From VMSU01 sp031400755 (GTDB lineage Bacteria > Desulfobacterota > Desulfobulbia > Desulfobulbales > VMSU01): a DNA stretch of 64,000 bases. Shown one piece after another: positions 35,526-45,966 of the stretch. A model generated the notes under the pieces. The model was given only the letters and a program-made list of their open reading frames with translations. It was not told the DNA's origin and ran no database searches. The position numbers and the translations under genes were made by a program. Location: NCBI GenBank assembly GCA_031400755.1, contig JANNQL010000127.1, positions 1-64,000 of the forward strand, written 5' to 3'. The first letter of the stretch is position 1. The number at the start of each line of letters is the position of its first letter.

Positions 35526-37094
35526 TCAGCGGGAAACTGAGACAAAGATTGGGTTGGAGTAGAACCAAAGATCAGCATAAGCCTTTTCTTTCGTATTCGG
35601 GGCCATGAGGCCGTCGTTTAGGGGATTGCAATCTCTATCGGTCTCGCCCGTAACCCCGCATCCGAGGTTGGTCCCGCGCAGGCGAAAGTAGATGTTCCGA
35701 TGGACATCCGGCAGGCGATGAACGATTTTCTGCCAGCCATCCCCATCGCTCTTCCAGTCCTTGTCGGTAAAGGTGGCGATTACCTTCGTAGTTTCGTTAG
35801 TGTCCATATCGTAGGCCGGATTCGGGGTGATGCCATCAGGAAGGTATTTCCCGGCCTTATCGTGTACCTCTCCGACGATAAGGTCGATGTGATCCACGGT
35901 CACTCTATCGCCGTTGTTGTTGGTCGCCGGGGTCCGGAACCGAATCGTGATTCTCACGTCATCGTTTGGTTCAGCAGAAAGGGTGTCCCCCATCCCAACT
36001 TTTTTTTGCCCGCTCTGGACACTGAACTCCAAGCCGTTCACGAGGTCACCATGAGAGACAAATGTGTTACCGGAACGCAGGCCCTCAAGCAATTCGACTG
36101 GGGAATAATTCCCGTCATGGTTTGTGTCCAGAACATAAGTGTGGTTCTTTGCGTATTCGCCCGGCCAAAAGTCGTAATCGGGAGTGTGAAAGTCGGAGTT
36201 CACAAATGTGAAGAAACGCCGTCCCTCGCCGAGCAGCGCATCCCAGGTGCCGCCGATTTTAGCGACCATGAGGTCTGCTCCGCCATAAGTTTGGGCTCTG
36301 GCGGTGATGTCCCTGCCTGTAGCATCCGTGAAGGGGCCTCGATCGTACCCACCGCGTATGGTAGCCTTCTGGTGGCCGGGCATGCCTTCGAAACCGAAGG
36401 CCACGGCCGGGGCCTTGTCGTTGAAGTCGCGAATGTCGGCGATGGAGTACCTCAGTTGCCTGGATGGATGGTTGATAAAGAAATAGCTGCTGGCCGGGTA
36501 GTTGGACGCGAGCCATTGCAGGCCGGCTAAGGCCTTTTCGTGGCTGTTCGTCGTGTCCTTACCGCTTACACCAAGAAGGCTGTCTGCCGCGGCCCCGGTG
36601 TCATCGGCGTCGAACAGATATTCGTGCCGGGCGATGGCACGACCGCCGTCTTCCTCCGCCTCGATGATGCCGACACTGGCGTGATCATGGGTCGGCACAT
36701 TCCATTCGTATCCTTGGACGATAAGCTTATCCGAGTAGGTTCGACGGGCCTCCGTGACGAGGGGGTAAGAATACTGCCACAGGGACTGCCAGCGCCACAT
36801 CTTCTCCGTTGGCGGGGAGCCGAGAAAAACTGTGTCAGCCGGCCACGGCAGTCCCTTCGGTGTCCGGCCGAAGGCCCCGCCGTGCTCGGAGTTTGCAATC
36901 CAGTCGAGACCGAAGCGGAAGGCATGGGAAAATACCTTGCCCGCCTCAATGCCGCCATCGGTGAGAAAGGTGTGATTGTGGAAGTCGCCTGCCAGCCAGA
37001 TCCCGGTGCTTTGGGTTTCGTCCTTTCGTGCCTGGCAGCCGGACAAGATCAGCAAGAGGAGGCCTGCGCCGGCCAGTATCTTTCGTGTGCTCAT
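35526..37094 (-). CDS. Lipoprotein with PHP-type metallophosphoesterase domain
   Basis: A 522-residue exported protein. The start is placed at ATG 37094, which gives a lipoprotein signal with the lipobox LILSGC-Q. The first frame ATG at 37136 adds an unlikely leader. AGDFHNHTFLTDG, ANSEHGG, EWNVPTHDHAS, FINHPSRQ and VNSDFHTPD supply the metal ligands of the PHP fold. The C-terminal third looks like a beta-rich accessory part. It lies 51 bp behind the 5'-nucleotidase-like gene on the same strand. The substrate is unknown. Confidence 0.78.
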   Translation of the reverse strand: MSTRKILAGAGLLLLILSGCQARKDETQSTGIWLAGDFHNHTFLTDGGIEAGKVFSHAFRFGLDWIANSEHGGAFGRTPKGLPWPADTVFLGSPPTEKMWRWQSLWQYSYPLVTEARRTYSDKLIVQGYEWNVPTHDHASVGIIEAEEDGGRAIARHEYLFDADDTGAAADSLLGVSGKDTTNSHEKALAGLQWLASNYPASSYFFINHPSRQLRYSIADIRDFNDKAPAVAFGFEGMPGHQKATIRGGYDRGPFTDATGRDITARAQTYGGADLMVAKIGGTWDALLGEGRRFFTFVNSDFHTPDYDFWPGEYAKNHTYVLDTNHDGNYSPVELLEGLRSGNTFVSHGDLVNGLEFSVQSGQKKVGMGDTLSAEPNDDVRITIRFRTPATNNNGDRVTVDHIDLIVGEVHDKAGKYLPDGITPNPAYDMDTNETTKVIATFTDKDWKSDGDGWQKIVHRLPDVHRNIYFRLRGTNLGCGVTGETDRDCNPLNDGLMAPNTKEKAYADLWFYSNPIFVSVSR

Positions 37095-37145
37095 GATGGA
37101 TTTCCCTTGTGAGGCGAGGACGACCAGCGTCACCACGCCTTGTTG

Positions 37146-38819
37146 CTAGAGATTTTCAGGTGAAACCTGTTTTGTGGGAAGTTCGGTAGCATTACCCTTA
37201 CCTTGAAGAAGCGCAATCAGATTGTTGGCCCACAGGTTCTCGGATCCTGCGTCGAGGGGTAGACCTTCTCCCCTGCGGTCGCGGGCCAAGGCCACCACCG
37301 TCTCCCACAGTTCCGCTGCCGGCTTTGGCGACGAAATCCCAATCGTTCTTCCGAAGAATTCCTGTTGATGGAAGGCCTGCGCCTTCTGAATGGCAATTGT
37401 GTACAGCGCCGTTGGCTCTATTCTGGACGGCCCCCAGTACGCGAAATCGGCCAACACGTTGGTGGCATGAAGTAGATCCTCCCCTCTGACTTCTAATAGA
37501 TAGAAGCTGCTGAACCCTGGACTTCCTGCGGGTTCGCGTTCCACGGTAAAGGCATCCAGGATATCCTGTTGGGTGAGTCCGCCCTGCCGCCATTCCTTCC
37601 GTACCGTCCCGGCGTTCACAAGTGCCGCATCTATTTTCAGCGATTCTACGGCGGCGCGGGCGGCAATGAGGGCCATGGTCTGCTTGGTTTGGTCGAGGCG
37701 CACATCGGTTATGGTTTCGCCAAGTTCCCGCTCATATTTCTGGAGAATTCTCGCCACCTCCCCTTCGGTATACTCGTCGGTCGGAATCTCCCCCTGCCGG
37801 TTGGCAACGAGAGCAAAATTGCTGCCCGCGATGCGCTTGTTCTGCAGGTCATATTCGAGGTCGAATCTGCCAATTTTTTCAGCAAAGGCGCCGACATGAA
37901 TAATAGCGGTGTCTTTCACCCGTAATGGCGTGGTCGTCGTGGTGTGGGTGTGCCCACCGAGGATCAGGTCGATGCCGTTCGTCTGTTCAGCAAGAATGAT
38001 GTCGTCCTCCAACCCCAGATGGCTTACCAGTACCAGGACATCAACCTCCTGCCGGTGCCTGGCGATAACTTCGCGGGCAGCCCCGACAAATTGGAAATCT
38101 GTCTGCAACGCAGGCAGTTCGGAGTAGAAAGGTCCGTCGTATTGTCGATCTTTTTCATCCCATGGCCTGGAAAGCAACCCTAAAAATCCTATTCTGACAC
38201 ACCCCACGGTCAGAATAGCAAAATCGGTCCAACCGGGAGACCTGTCAGGGAGAGCCCCGCCAGTCTCAAGGTTCATCTTCGTGTTGGTGCCGAGAACCAC
38301 GGCGGAAGGATCGTGGCTGAACTGCAGCAACTCTCCAATGCCCCAGGCAAAATCGTGGTTGCCGAGCGTGCGGACGTCATAGCGCATCGCTCTCACGACC
38401 TCCCGCGTTGATTGGCCCTGCGAGAGTTCTTCGGCTATGGAGCCTTTTTCATAATCGTCTCCAGCGTCCGTGAAAATGGTATAGGGGTTTTCCTTTTTGA
38501 CCTGTTCATAAAATCCCCGGATGCGGCCTGCCGGACTCGACCCGTCGCTGTCAGGGTTGTAGTGGGCATGCATGTCGGCGATATGGACAAACGAAATTTT
38601 CTGGATTGAGGAGCTGGTATCGCACGAAGGCCATCTGGAGTTTGTTTGCGAAATTGCTTCACAAGGCTCGACAGCATCAGCCCATGCACAATCTGGTGAC
38701 ATTGTGTTGATTACAAGAAGACTGAACAGAACAAGTAAGCAACGCTTTGAGTTTACTCTTTTTTGCGCAAACCCATAACATAATAATAGTAATGACCTGA
38801 AAGGCGCGATTAAATCCAT
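37146..38819 (-). CDS. 5'-nucleotidase/UshA-family metallophosphoesterase
   Basis: A 557-residue exported protein. The start at ATG 38819 follows GGAG; GTG or ATG options a few codons upstream are less suitable. A signal peptide ends near CAWA-DAV. Metal-binding motifs of the UshA fold are FVHIADMHAHYNP, TDAGDDYEKGS, LGNHDFAWG, VLVSHLGLEDD and LGGHTHTTTTT. The second, C-terminal nucleotide-binding domain follows from about residue 340. It would release phosphate from nucleotides in the periplasm. It forms an operon with the PHP lipoprotein. Confidence 0.85.
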   Translation of the reverse strand: MDLIAPFRSLLLLCYGFAQKRVNSKRCLLVLFSLLVINTMSPDCAWADAVEPCEAISQTNSRWPSCDTSSSIQKISFVHIADMHAHYNPDSDGSSPAGRIRGFYEQVKKENPYTIFTDAGDDYEKGSIAEELSQGQSTREVVRAMRYDVRTLGNHDFAWGIGELLQFSHDPSAVVLGTNTKMNLETGGALPDRSPGWTDFAILTVGCVRIGFLGLLSRPWDEKDRQYDGPFYSELPALQTDFQFVGAAREVIARHRQEVDVLVLVSHLGLEDDIILAEQTNGIDLILGGHTHTTTTTPLRVKDTAIIHVGAFAEKIGRFDLEYDLQNKRIAGSNFALVANRQGEIPTDEYTEGEVARILQKYERELGETITDVRLDQTKQTMALIAARAAVESLKIDAALVNAGTVRKEWRQGGLTQQDILDAFTVEREPAGSPGFSSFYLLEVRGEDLLHATNVLADFAYWGPSRIEPTALYTIAIQKAQAFHQQEFFGRTIGISSPKPAAELWETVVALARDRRGEGLPLDAGSENLWANNLIALLQGKGNATELPTKQVSPENL

Positions 38820-39028
38820 AGAGATCTCCGACTCCTTTTGCATTATCCTCCAAAAGAAAGATCAATACTGTAACTCCTGAATCTATGGAGTAACTGTCAT
38901 CGCTCTCTTCCCGTCGATTTGATTCAAGCTATTATTGACAAACAAATGTTTGATTGTTGTGAGGAAATTGTGAAAATTTAATTAGATTGTGAAAAAAAGC
39001 AGGAGGGATGATCGGTAATGAGAGAGGA

Positions 39029-41797
39029 TTATGGGAAAATAGCAGGTTCTGGAAGGTGTGTTTGCACTTCGTGAAGACAAGGAACATTCTCTGCATCATA
39101 GAGAAATCCACCTTGAATATCTGTGTCGATGATCTTTCGGCTCTTCAAGGTTGGGGCTGGATTCCTGCAAGCTCCAGACATTGAGAGGTCTTTCATGAAG
39201 CGGGACATGATTTTTTCAGCATCGTAGTGTTTGCTTCTCTTGATCGCTGCACGGCTCATGCGTTCCCTGAGGGAGGCTTCGGAGAAATAGTCGGCGATGT
39301 GGTTTGCCAGGTTTTCAGGGCCTACTTCAAGGAAGCCGGAGAGGCAATGCTCGACGATGTCCGCCGGACCTTTCGAACGATAGGCGGCGACCGGCAGACC
39401 GCAGCCCATAGCCTCGACCACGACACAGCCGAAGGTATCGAAGGTTGAGGGGAGCACAAGGATGCCCGCTTCCGAGTAGATCCGGGCAAGTTCTTCTTTT
39501 CCTACCCATCCGAAGAACCTGGCATGAGGTAGTTGTTTTTTCAGTCTTTCCATTGCCGGCCCTTCGCCTACGAACCACATTTCAAGACCAGCATGAGTTC
39601 TGCGGACGATCTCATCGATGCGGACGAGATCCATGACCCCTTTCTCATCGCTGAGCCTGCCGGCAAACAGCAGGGCGGGCCTCCTGACTTCAGGCGGTGT
39701 ACTTTTCGTAAAGATGCCGTCCACCCAATGGGCCGTGCGGAACACTTTTTCTTTTGGAATGCCGATTCGATTGCTGGTCAGCCAATCATGGTGTTCCGAA
39801 TTCAGGACGAAGATGCCAGAGAAAAGTCTGTAGTAGGCCCGAATGATCCGCCTGATCTTGTTCGCCTCTTTTTTGCCCATGCGCAAGTTTCTGGTGAAAA
39901 AGTCGAGCCAGTCGGTGTGCATGTAGAGATAGACTGGAATGTGGTAGGCCTTCTTCAGGAAGAGCCCGACGACGCCCATGAAACATTCAGTGGAACAGAC
40001 TACCCGATCATACCCGCCTTCGCTGAAAATCTTCTGGATCTGCAAGAGATCGGGGATCCTGAATTTCTGGGGTGAGAGGGTGTCGAAGCTGAATTCGGAG
40101 ATCATCGGCAGGACATGGAGGTGGTCGCCATGGTACTCCTCGTTTCCGCAGGCCAGAAAATCGATGGGCAGATCCTCCCGGCGCACGAATTCGAGGACGC
40201 TTTGCAGGACGGTGGAGACCCCGTTGTGGTCGAAAAGGGTATCGGTAAGCCAGAGCACCCTTTGCGGGTGTTGGTAGCGTCCGGATTTCTTGGCAAAGGC
40301 ATTCAGGATATCCCGTCCATTGTACAACGCCAACAGGGCGGCAAAGGAGGAAGAGGCAATGACCGTCGAGATTAACACGGGGAAAGAGAGGCGGTCCAGG
40401 AGGTTGGAAATGGAGAAACCGTTGCCATGGCGTTCTGCAGAGTATTCGAAAAGGGAGCGCAGGTGGACGGGGATTTCGAGATTCGCCATCAGGGATGAAA
40501 AGTCCTTCTTTTCCGAAGGGTTGACTACGGGGAATTTCTCCCGGTTTTTTTCAACCCGTTGCGCCGAGAGTGAATTCAATCCCTTGAAGAGGGTGGGGAT
40601 CGACTCTCTCAGAATATTGATAAACTCTTCAGTGCCAGCTCTTTTGGCCTTGGCGATTTTTGCTACCTGATTGAAGAACGGTTTGTAATCCTTTGAAATC
40701 AACAGCCCGGTGAGAAACCCTGGGGATTTGCCGAAGAGAGAGTTGTGAAAGGTATTCAAGAAAACCATGGAGGCTTTATGGCGTCTGAGTTCCATCATGC
40801 CGTTGGCGATGCCAAGGCAGGCAAACTTCTCTTCCATGCTGCCATGGTGGAGGAAAAGCCTGAGTAATCCGGTATCCTTCATATGCATGGCCACCTGGCA
40901 GAAGTAGTCGAGGAAGGCGATGGTGAGTTTTTCATCCTCCTCCCCGAGGGTGCCGTAAGGAATCGATTCCCCCCGTCGCAAGCCTTCCAAGGCGAGGAGG
41001 GAGGGTTTCTCCCTGAGTAGCCGATCCTGCAAGCCGGGGAGATGAAAATAGGTGCCACAACTCCCCGCAAAAATCCCCATATGGTCGTCGGAACCTCCAG
41101 TAAGGCGTTTCCGGTAGGGCTCCCGGCAATAATCGTGCGGATCGATGCCGTGTTTTTTTGCAAGGCGGTGGATGCTTTCTTCGTTGGCGCGCTCTACCCA
41201 GTCGAGGGTGAGGAGATTCTGCCAGATGTCCCGCTGACCGTTCAGCACTTCGAAGCGCTCGAAGAGCAGCAGGAGTTTTTCGAAGAATTCCGGCGGCGGA
41301 GCCTTGCGCCGGGAATAAAAGAAAAGGGGATGGGGCAGGATGGTGGGGATGTCCTCTGCGGCGGCATAGGCCAGGAACCGGTGGAGGTCGTGCCTGAGTT
41401 TTTTTAGGATCTCTTCTTGACCAGGGGTAAAGCCGTAGGCTAGGACATGGAGGGAGAGGTCGTATTCCTTGAAAAAGCAGGTGAACTCTGCGCCTGGAAG
41501 GATGTCTCTCCCCTGGTCGAGCAGTGTCCAGCAGGATTTGGCGTTGTTATGGTTGGTGATGGTGGCAAGGCTGGTGTTGTTGGTGTTCAGACATTCGAGC
41601 AGGGCGTCGGTGGATAGCCAGGTCTCAGGGAGTCGCAATATCCTGCCCCAGAGTTCGTCGGGCTTGTCGCTGTTGTGGTCGTGACAGTGCAGATCAATTT
41701 TCAGGAGATCGGTGTCGTTCCAGGGCGCTTTTAGTCCTGCAATTCTTTGAGCGTACTCTCCCTTGATGAATTTCCTGAAACCCTCTGCTCTCTTCAT
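39029..41797 (-). CDS. PHP-domain/GT4 glycosyltransferase fusion
   Basis: A 922-residue chain starting at ATG 41797 inside the stop region of the upstream gene (ATGA overlap). The N-terminal part (to about 260) has PHP-like ligands: KIDLHCHDHNSD, ATITNHNNA, GAEFTCF, HPLFF and TGGSDDHMG. A helical middle follows. The C-terminal 380 residues are a GT4 transferase with LWLTDTLFDHNGVSTVLQ, FAGRLSDEKGVMDL and a VVEAMGCGLPVAAYRSKGPADI end motif. PHP plus GT4 in one chain next to a glycosidase suggests building or trimming a glycan. No specific product can be named. Confidence 0.82.
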   Translation of the reverse strand: MKRAEGFRKFIKGEYAQRIAGLKAPWNDTDLLKIDLHCHDHNSDKPDELWGRILRLPETWLSTDALLECLNTNNTSLATITNHNNAKSCWTLLDQGRDILPGAEFTCFFKEYDLSLHVLAYGFTPGQEEILKKLRHDLHRFLAYAAAEDIPTILPHPLFFYSRRKAPPPEFFEKLLLLFERFEVLNGQRDIWQNLLTLDWVERANEESIHRLAKKHGIDPHDYCREPYRKRLTGGSDDHMGIFAGSCGTYFHLPGLQDRLLREKPSLLALEGLRRGESIPYGTLGEEDEKLTIAFLDYFCQVAMHMKDTGLLRLFLHHGSMEEKFACLGIANGMMELRRHKASMVFLNTFHNSLFGKSPGFLTGLLISKDYKPFFNQVAKIAKAKRAGTEEFINILRESIPTLFKGLNSLSAQRVEKNREKFPVVNPSEKKDFSSLMANLEIPVHLRSLFEYSAERHGNGFSISNLLDRLSFPVLISTVIASSSFAALLALYNGRDILNAFAKKSGRYQHPQRVLWLTDTLFDHNGVSTVLQSVLEFVRREDLPIDFLACGNEEYHGDHLHVLPMISEFSFDTLSPQKFRIPDLLQIQKIFSEGGYDRVVCSTECFMGVVGLFLKKAYHIPVYLYMHTDWLDFFTRNLRMGKKEANKIRRIIRAYYRLFSGIFVLNSEHHDWLTSNRIGIPKEKVFRTAHWVDGIFTKSTPPEVRRPALLFAGRLSDEKGVMDLVRIDEIVRRTHAGLEMWFVGEGPAMERLKKQLPHARFFGWVGKEELARIYSEAGILVLPSTFDTFGCVVVEAMGCGLPVAAYRSKGPADIVEHCLSGFLEVGPENLANHIADYFSEASLRERMSRAAIKRSKHYDAEKIMSRFMKDLSMSGACRNPAPTLKSRKIIDTDIQGGFLYDAENVPCLHEVQTHLPEPAIFP

Positions 41798-44166
41798 TTC
41801 ATCGTATCTCCAAGGACTCGAAACACGATACACCCCTCATCCCGGTGGAGATGAAAGGAGTGGAACCCCTCTTCACTGATGGCCGTGACCTGTTCTTCAG
41901 GGGATTGTAAAATAATTTTCCCTATCCTCTTGGGGAGGCAGAAGAGGAGCGGCGCCTGGTGCTGAAGCGCCGAGCGTTTCAGAGAATACTCGAGATGCAC
42001 TTCGTTTTCTTTTGCCTGTAACTTCCAGGAGACGGTTCCAAATCGTGAAGAAGCCTCCGATATGGCAATCGGACGACCGGAAGTGATCCATTCCTTCCTG
42101 ACCCCCTTTCCCATAACCAGCTTGCCCTCCTCTTCCATGACGAAAAGGCTGCGGACGAAGTTGATGAACTCCGCCGCCGCCCAACCGTGGTCCCCATCTC
42201 CCATGCACCCTCCTTTGCTGATCGGATGTGCCGCTTCGGGCCAGGCATGGACTCCGCAGCCTAAAGTCATCACGGCGTCCAGGACGGCATGGCATCGTTC
42301 ATCACCCAGGCAGAGGAGAACGCGTGCTAACTGCAGGGAAAGGTAGGTGTTGAAGCCGGTATGGATAATGCTCTGGAAAAAAAGCCCGTCAATCAGGTTG
42401 GTGGCGCAGAGGGACTCGACGGTGGGACCTACCCAGGAGTCGTGGCGGGAGAACAAATCGAGAGGCGATACCGCCACCAGGGTGCCGATGGAGGCGGTGT
42501 CCACCTTCCGGTAGGGGGAGGCGGGCAGGGCCTCGCTGCCGGATTGTTCGATGGCATAGTTCATGGCGTCCTGGATATCGACCCGGTACTCTTCGATGTT
42601 TTCATGGAGGACCCAGGCGTCGGACTCTTCGCCCAATACTTTCGCCGCATCTTCCAGCATGGCCATGCCGGCGAGGCTCCAGAAATTGTCCCAGAAATAA
42701 TGGTCGTTGGGGCCGAAGTGTTCTGCGGATATCCCCGCCGGCAGGAGCCCGGCATGGGGTGCATGGGAGTCGTTCGATTTCCTTCGGGTCTTTTCGATCC
42801 AAAGCCAGCCTTTGCGCAGCTTGCCATACCACTCCTTCAACTCTTTCTTGGTACCGAAGCGGAAGAGGATATCGAGCACAGTAAAGAGGATTTGTCCGGT
42901 GCCGTCCCATTCGCCATTTTGGCTGGAGAAGGAGCCGTCCCGCTTCTGGAGTTTCATCAGGTGGGGGATCTTGGGCAGCACTTCCTCTTTAAAACCCAGG
43001 TTACAGAAAGCCAGGGCAATGAAGGCCGAGTCTCTGATCCAGCAGGAGTGGTAATAAAAGGTGCCGGGCGAGAAATGGCTGACGTCGTCGAAGACGTGGA
43101 TGCGGTTTTTCACGGCATAAAAGGCGTTTTCGAGGGCCTCGTCGGGCAGGGTGATGCAGCATCCCCGGCCCGAACTCTGACGCCAGCGAGAGAGTTCGTC
43201 CTCTTTCGCCTGGGCGATCCCCTGACGAAGAAGATGGGTGAATTTTCTTTTCGGGCCTCGGTTGACGATCAATCCCAGGGTCTCGATCACTTTTGTCTCA
43301 CCAGGCAAGAGCCGCAGGTCGTACTCGGCGGTGCCGGCCAGAACTCCTGAGCGGGAGCTAACGCTGTCTCTTTCGTAGCGGGTCTGCACCTTGTCAATCG
43401 GTTCTCCGGTCTTCCTGTCTCCCAGGGTGAGCCGATCCGGTTTCTGCATCATGAGGAGTCCTGGCGCTTTGTTGATCCGCCAGAGGTTGTTTTTGAATTT
43501 GATTTTGTTGATGTGGCCAAAGGTAAGCGGGTTGTAAGGACGGATGGAAAGGCCGAAACGAAGTTCGAGCGGCATAGCGGTTCTGTTGACCAAGGTGTGG
43601 TTGTAGGAGACGACTTCTTCCTGGTCGATGGTGAGGGCCATGGCCTCGCTTTTCCACTCGAAATCGGTGGAGAGCTTATGCTCGGTGACCAGACAGGGAA
43701 GTCTGCCTTCCCGATAGGTTTGATGGATCAGCGCAGCATGGCGGGTGGGAAGAAGCAATTCCCCCTGGTGGCGCAGATAGGGGAGGACCGACCAACTGAA
43801 GGGTTTTAAGGTCAGCATGCCCACCGGATCGATCATGGCTTCCCGATCGCTGCCTTCCACCCCGAGGGAGACCCAGTTGCGCATTGAGAGGTTGGCAGTG
43901 ACGACGTTCACTCCGGTGGGAACGAAACACTTGGAGTTCGGGTTCTGCTGGATTTCCAGCCAGTACGGCCAGACCCAGCCGGGGTTGCTCTGGAAGGCCA
44001 TGGTGTTGTTCAAGCCCGCCAAAAAGAGGCTCACCCCCTGCTCGAACAGTTCGGTGGGAAAGAAACTCTCCGTCGGTCGTCCCAGATGATTGACGCCTTC
44101 GATAAAGGGGATCAGGTAGCTGAGACCCTTCATTTTCAAGTAGAGCCTGAGGGCCTTGATCAGCAT
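41794..44166 (-). CDS. (alpha/alpha)6-barrel glycoside hydrolase, amylo-1,6-glucosidase-like
   Basis: A 790-residue cytosolic protein. A beta-rich N-terminal half (to about 330) is followed by a six-hairpin catalytic barrel with HSCWIRDSAFIALAF, NGEWDGTGQILFTV and NDHYFWDNFWSLAGM, and a late GGCMGDGDHGWAAAEF segment. Acidic residues in these are likely catalytic. The nearest look is to glycogen-debranching or glucoamylase-like (GH15/GH63/GH133) enzymes. The exact family is unsure. It overlaps the PHP-GT4 gene by 4 bp and so is translated with it. Confidence 0.72.
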   Translation of the reverse strand: MLIKALRLYLKMKGLSYLIPFIEGVNHLGRPTESFFPTELFEQGVSLFLAGLNNTMAFQSNPGWVWPYWLEIQQNPNSKCFVPTGVNVVTANLSMRNWVSLGVEGSDREAMIDPVGMLTLKPFSWSVLPYLRHQGELLLPTRHAALIHQTYREGRLPCLVTEHKLSTDFEWKSEAMALTIDQEEVVSYNHTLVNRTAMPLELRFGLSIRPYNPLTFGHINKIKFKNNLWRINKAPGLLMMQKPDRLTLGDRKTGEPIDKVQTRYERDSVSSRSGVLAGTAEYDLRLLPGETKVIETLGLIVNRGPKRKFTHLLRQGIAQAKEDELSRWRQSSGRGCCITLPDEALENAFYAVKNRIHVFDDVSHFSPGTFYYHSCWIRDSAFIALAFCNLGFKEEVLPKIPHLMKLQKRDGSFSSQNGEWDGTGQILFTVLDILFRFGTKKELKEWYGKLRKGWLWIEKTRRKSNDSHAPHAGLLPAGISAEHFGPNDHYFWDNFWSLAGMAMLEDAAKVLGEESDAWVLHENIEEYRVDIQDAMNYAIEQSGSEALPASPYRKVDTASIGTLVAVSPLDLFSRHDSWVGPTVESLCATNLIDGLFFQSIIHTGFNTYLSLQLARVLLCLGDERCHAVLDAVMTLGCGVHAWPEAAHPISKGGCMGDGDHGWAAAEFINFVRSLFVMEEEGKLVMGKGVRKEWITSGRPIAISEASSRFGTVSWKLQAKENEVHLEYSLKRSALQHQAPLLFCLPKRIGKIILQSPEEQVTAISEEGFHSFHLHRDEGCIVFRVLGDTMK

Positions 44167-44259
44167 CCGATTCCTTCGGGGGCCATCCCGTCCGTGCTGC
44201 TTCCCACCGTGCCAAGAGTACCTCGTAGTGTTGATGAAAAGAACCGGCAGGGGAATGGA

Positions 44260-45954
44260 TTAGGGAAGCTGTGACTCATACACTCGGCAGAACTTCAGGG
44301 GGTCGATTATATTGGAGGCCACCTTCTGGCACGATAACTCCTCGAAATGCAGCCCATAGGCGGCCAACGCCTTGGGGACGAAGTCCCTTTCCCGAGGATC
44401 AAAAAGGACATAGCGGGCGCCACGATGTTCCCTCACCCGACGGTGCATGAGTGCGGTCAGTCCAGTCGTTTCCTCCGCCCCGGCGAGAAAGCCTTCGATG
44501 CGGAGGAAGGAGGCCGAAGGGGGGAAGGAGGGAATGACAAAAGACATGGGCTCGTAGCCGGTCATCAGGACCATGGCCTGTTCGTCGCGAGGAATAAGGG
44601 GCGCCTTGACCTCCAGGTATCGATCTCCCCATGGTTTGCGTCCGGCAAAATTTACCTCGACCATGGCCTGACTGAGAATGAGCAAGGTCAGAAACACCGC
44701 AATTCTCGTTTTGTTCGACAGGGGCAGCCACCCGAGAGCCACGGCAATGAGGAGCGGCGCGATCATTTCCAGCGGCAGCAAATAGCGATAGATGCAAAAC
44801 ATCCAGAGCCAGGCCGCATAGCTTATTGACGCCGCTACGACAAGGTAGCGTCCGGGGCCTGGGTCTATCCAGGTGCTGTCAGCAGGTAGGTACGCCTTGC
44901 GAACTTTGCTGGCAAGAATCCAGCTGGTGCTGCCGATCAGAACCACAAAGGCGGTAAGTATTCGAACGTCCCGAAAGTACCACTCCGCCACCCTGAAGGA
45001 GTCGAAACTGAAATAGAAGGGAAACAGTATCCTGGTCAGAATATCTGTCGGGATAAAGGTTTTGTCCCGGTACGACGCGTCTGAGAGCAGTGGGGAGTGG
45101 AGCAGGTCGTTGAAATAAGGGAAAAATGGGCTTCCTGAAAACTCCCACAGACGGTGCATCCAGAAGCCACCACCAAGGGCAAGGCCGATGAGGCCGCCAA
45201 CTGCGCAGGAAAAGGCAAGCATTATTCTGCGCGGAAGAGATGCTGGCATAAAGAGCAGTGCCCCACCAAGACCGAGGGCGTAAGTGGCGGTCGTGAGTTT
45301 GAGTCCGGCTGTGACGCCAGCGAGAATTCCGGCAATCCCAGCCCAGCCTCTGGCCGCCAAGCGGTTGCCGTTGACGAGTGTCTGATGGCGGCAAACCATA
45401 ATCAGCAGCGAGGCCAGCACCCCAAGGCTGGTGATGTTGTCGTGGGCACACCCTGCTAGTTCCATGAGCGCACCGGCGCCGCTCATGCCGGCAATGGCGG
45501 TGGCGGCGCTGGCCGCCAAGCGTTGGCCGGGCGTGAGTTGCGAAAACAGTGTCCAGGCAAGCCAGAAGAGGAGCGGGAAGTTCAGTCCCTGGGCCAATGA
45601 GAGCAGAAATCCGACGAGTGACGACGGCAAATGTTCGCCGGCCCAGTAGAGGGGGATGTCCAGAAAAGGATTGTAGTACGTGGCATGATGGCCCACCGCC
45701 AGGTCGACGCCCAGTCTGTCGGTGAGAAAGGCATAGGGATTATACCAGTGGTAGTTTTGCAGGTCCCATCCGGCATCCTTGCCAACCCAAACACCGAGCA
45801 GGCCATAACAGAGGGGGAAGAGCACCGACAGGACCATGCCGGCCTTGCGGGCCAGGGAATGGCCTAGGGATGCCGGCCACCAGGAGCTGTTGGCGAATGT
45901 CTGTCGCGCCGGCAAGGTTCCCAGCATGGGCGCTTGAGGGTGGAGGGAGTGCAT
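44260..45954 (-). CDS. Polytopic membrane protein, GT87/GT39-like
   Basis: A 564-residue protein with about ten helices. DLQNYHWYNPYAFL after the first helix and a short acidic/aromatic loop are typical of GT-C type transferases that use polyprenyl-linked sugars. A non-membrane C-terminal 130 residues follow the last helix (after FLTLLILSQAMVEV). It is 12 bp behind the GT2 gene. Lipid-linked sugar donor use is inferred. Confidence 0.6.
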   Translation of the reverse strand: MHSLHPQAPMLGTLPARQTFANSSWWPASLGHSLARKAGMVLSVLFPLCYGLLGVWVGKDAGWDLQNYHWYNPYAFLTDRLGVDLAVGHHATYYNPFLDIPLYWAGEHLPSSLVGFLLSLAQGLNFPLLFWLAWTLFSQLTPGQRLAASAATAIAGMSGAGALMELAGCAHDNITSLGVLASLLIMVCRHQTLVNGNRLAARGWAGIAGILAGVTAGLKLTTATYALGLGGALLFMPASLPRRIMLAFSCAVGGLIGLALGGGFWMHRLWEFSGSPFFPYFNDLLHSPLLSDASYRDKTFIPTDILTRILFPFYFSFDSFRVAEWYFRDVRILTAFVVLIGSTSWILASKVRKAYLPADSTWIDPGPGRYLVVAASISYAAWLWMFCIYRYLLPLEMIAPLLIAVALGWLPLSNKTRIAVFLTLLILSQAMVEVNFAGRKPWGDRYLEVKAPLIPRDEQAMVLMTGYEPMSFVIPSFPPSASFLRIEGFLAGAEETTGLTALMHRRVREHRGARYVLFDPRERDFVPKALAAYGLHFEELSCQKVASNIIDPLKFCRVYESQLP

Positions 45955-45966
45955 GGCGGCGCCTCT

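Noticed and set aside
38890..38912. CTGTCAT sequence upstream of the 5'-nucleotidase, a possible Pho box
   Set aside because: Only one half-site is close to consensus. The second half does not match, so PhoB control is not claimed.
42361..43350. 329-residue open frame on the plus strand
   Set aside because: It is antisense to the glycosidase gene and has no domain-like sequence.
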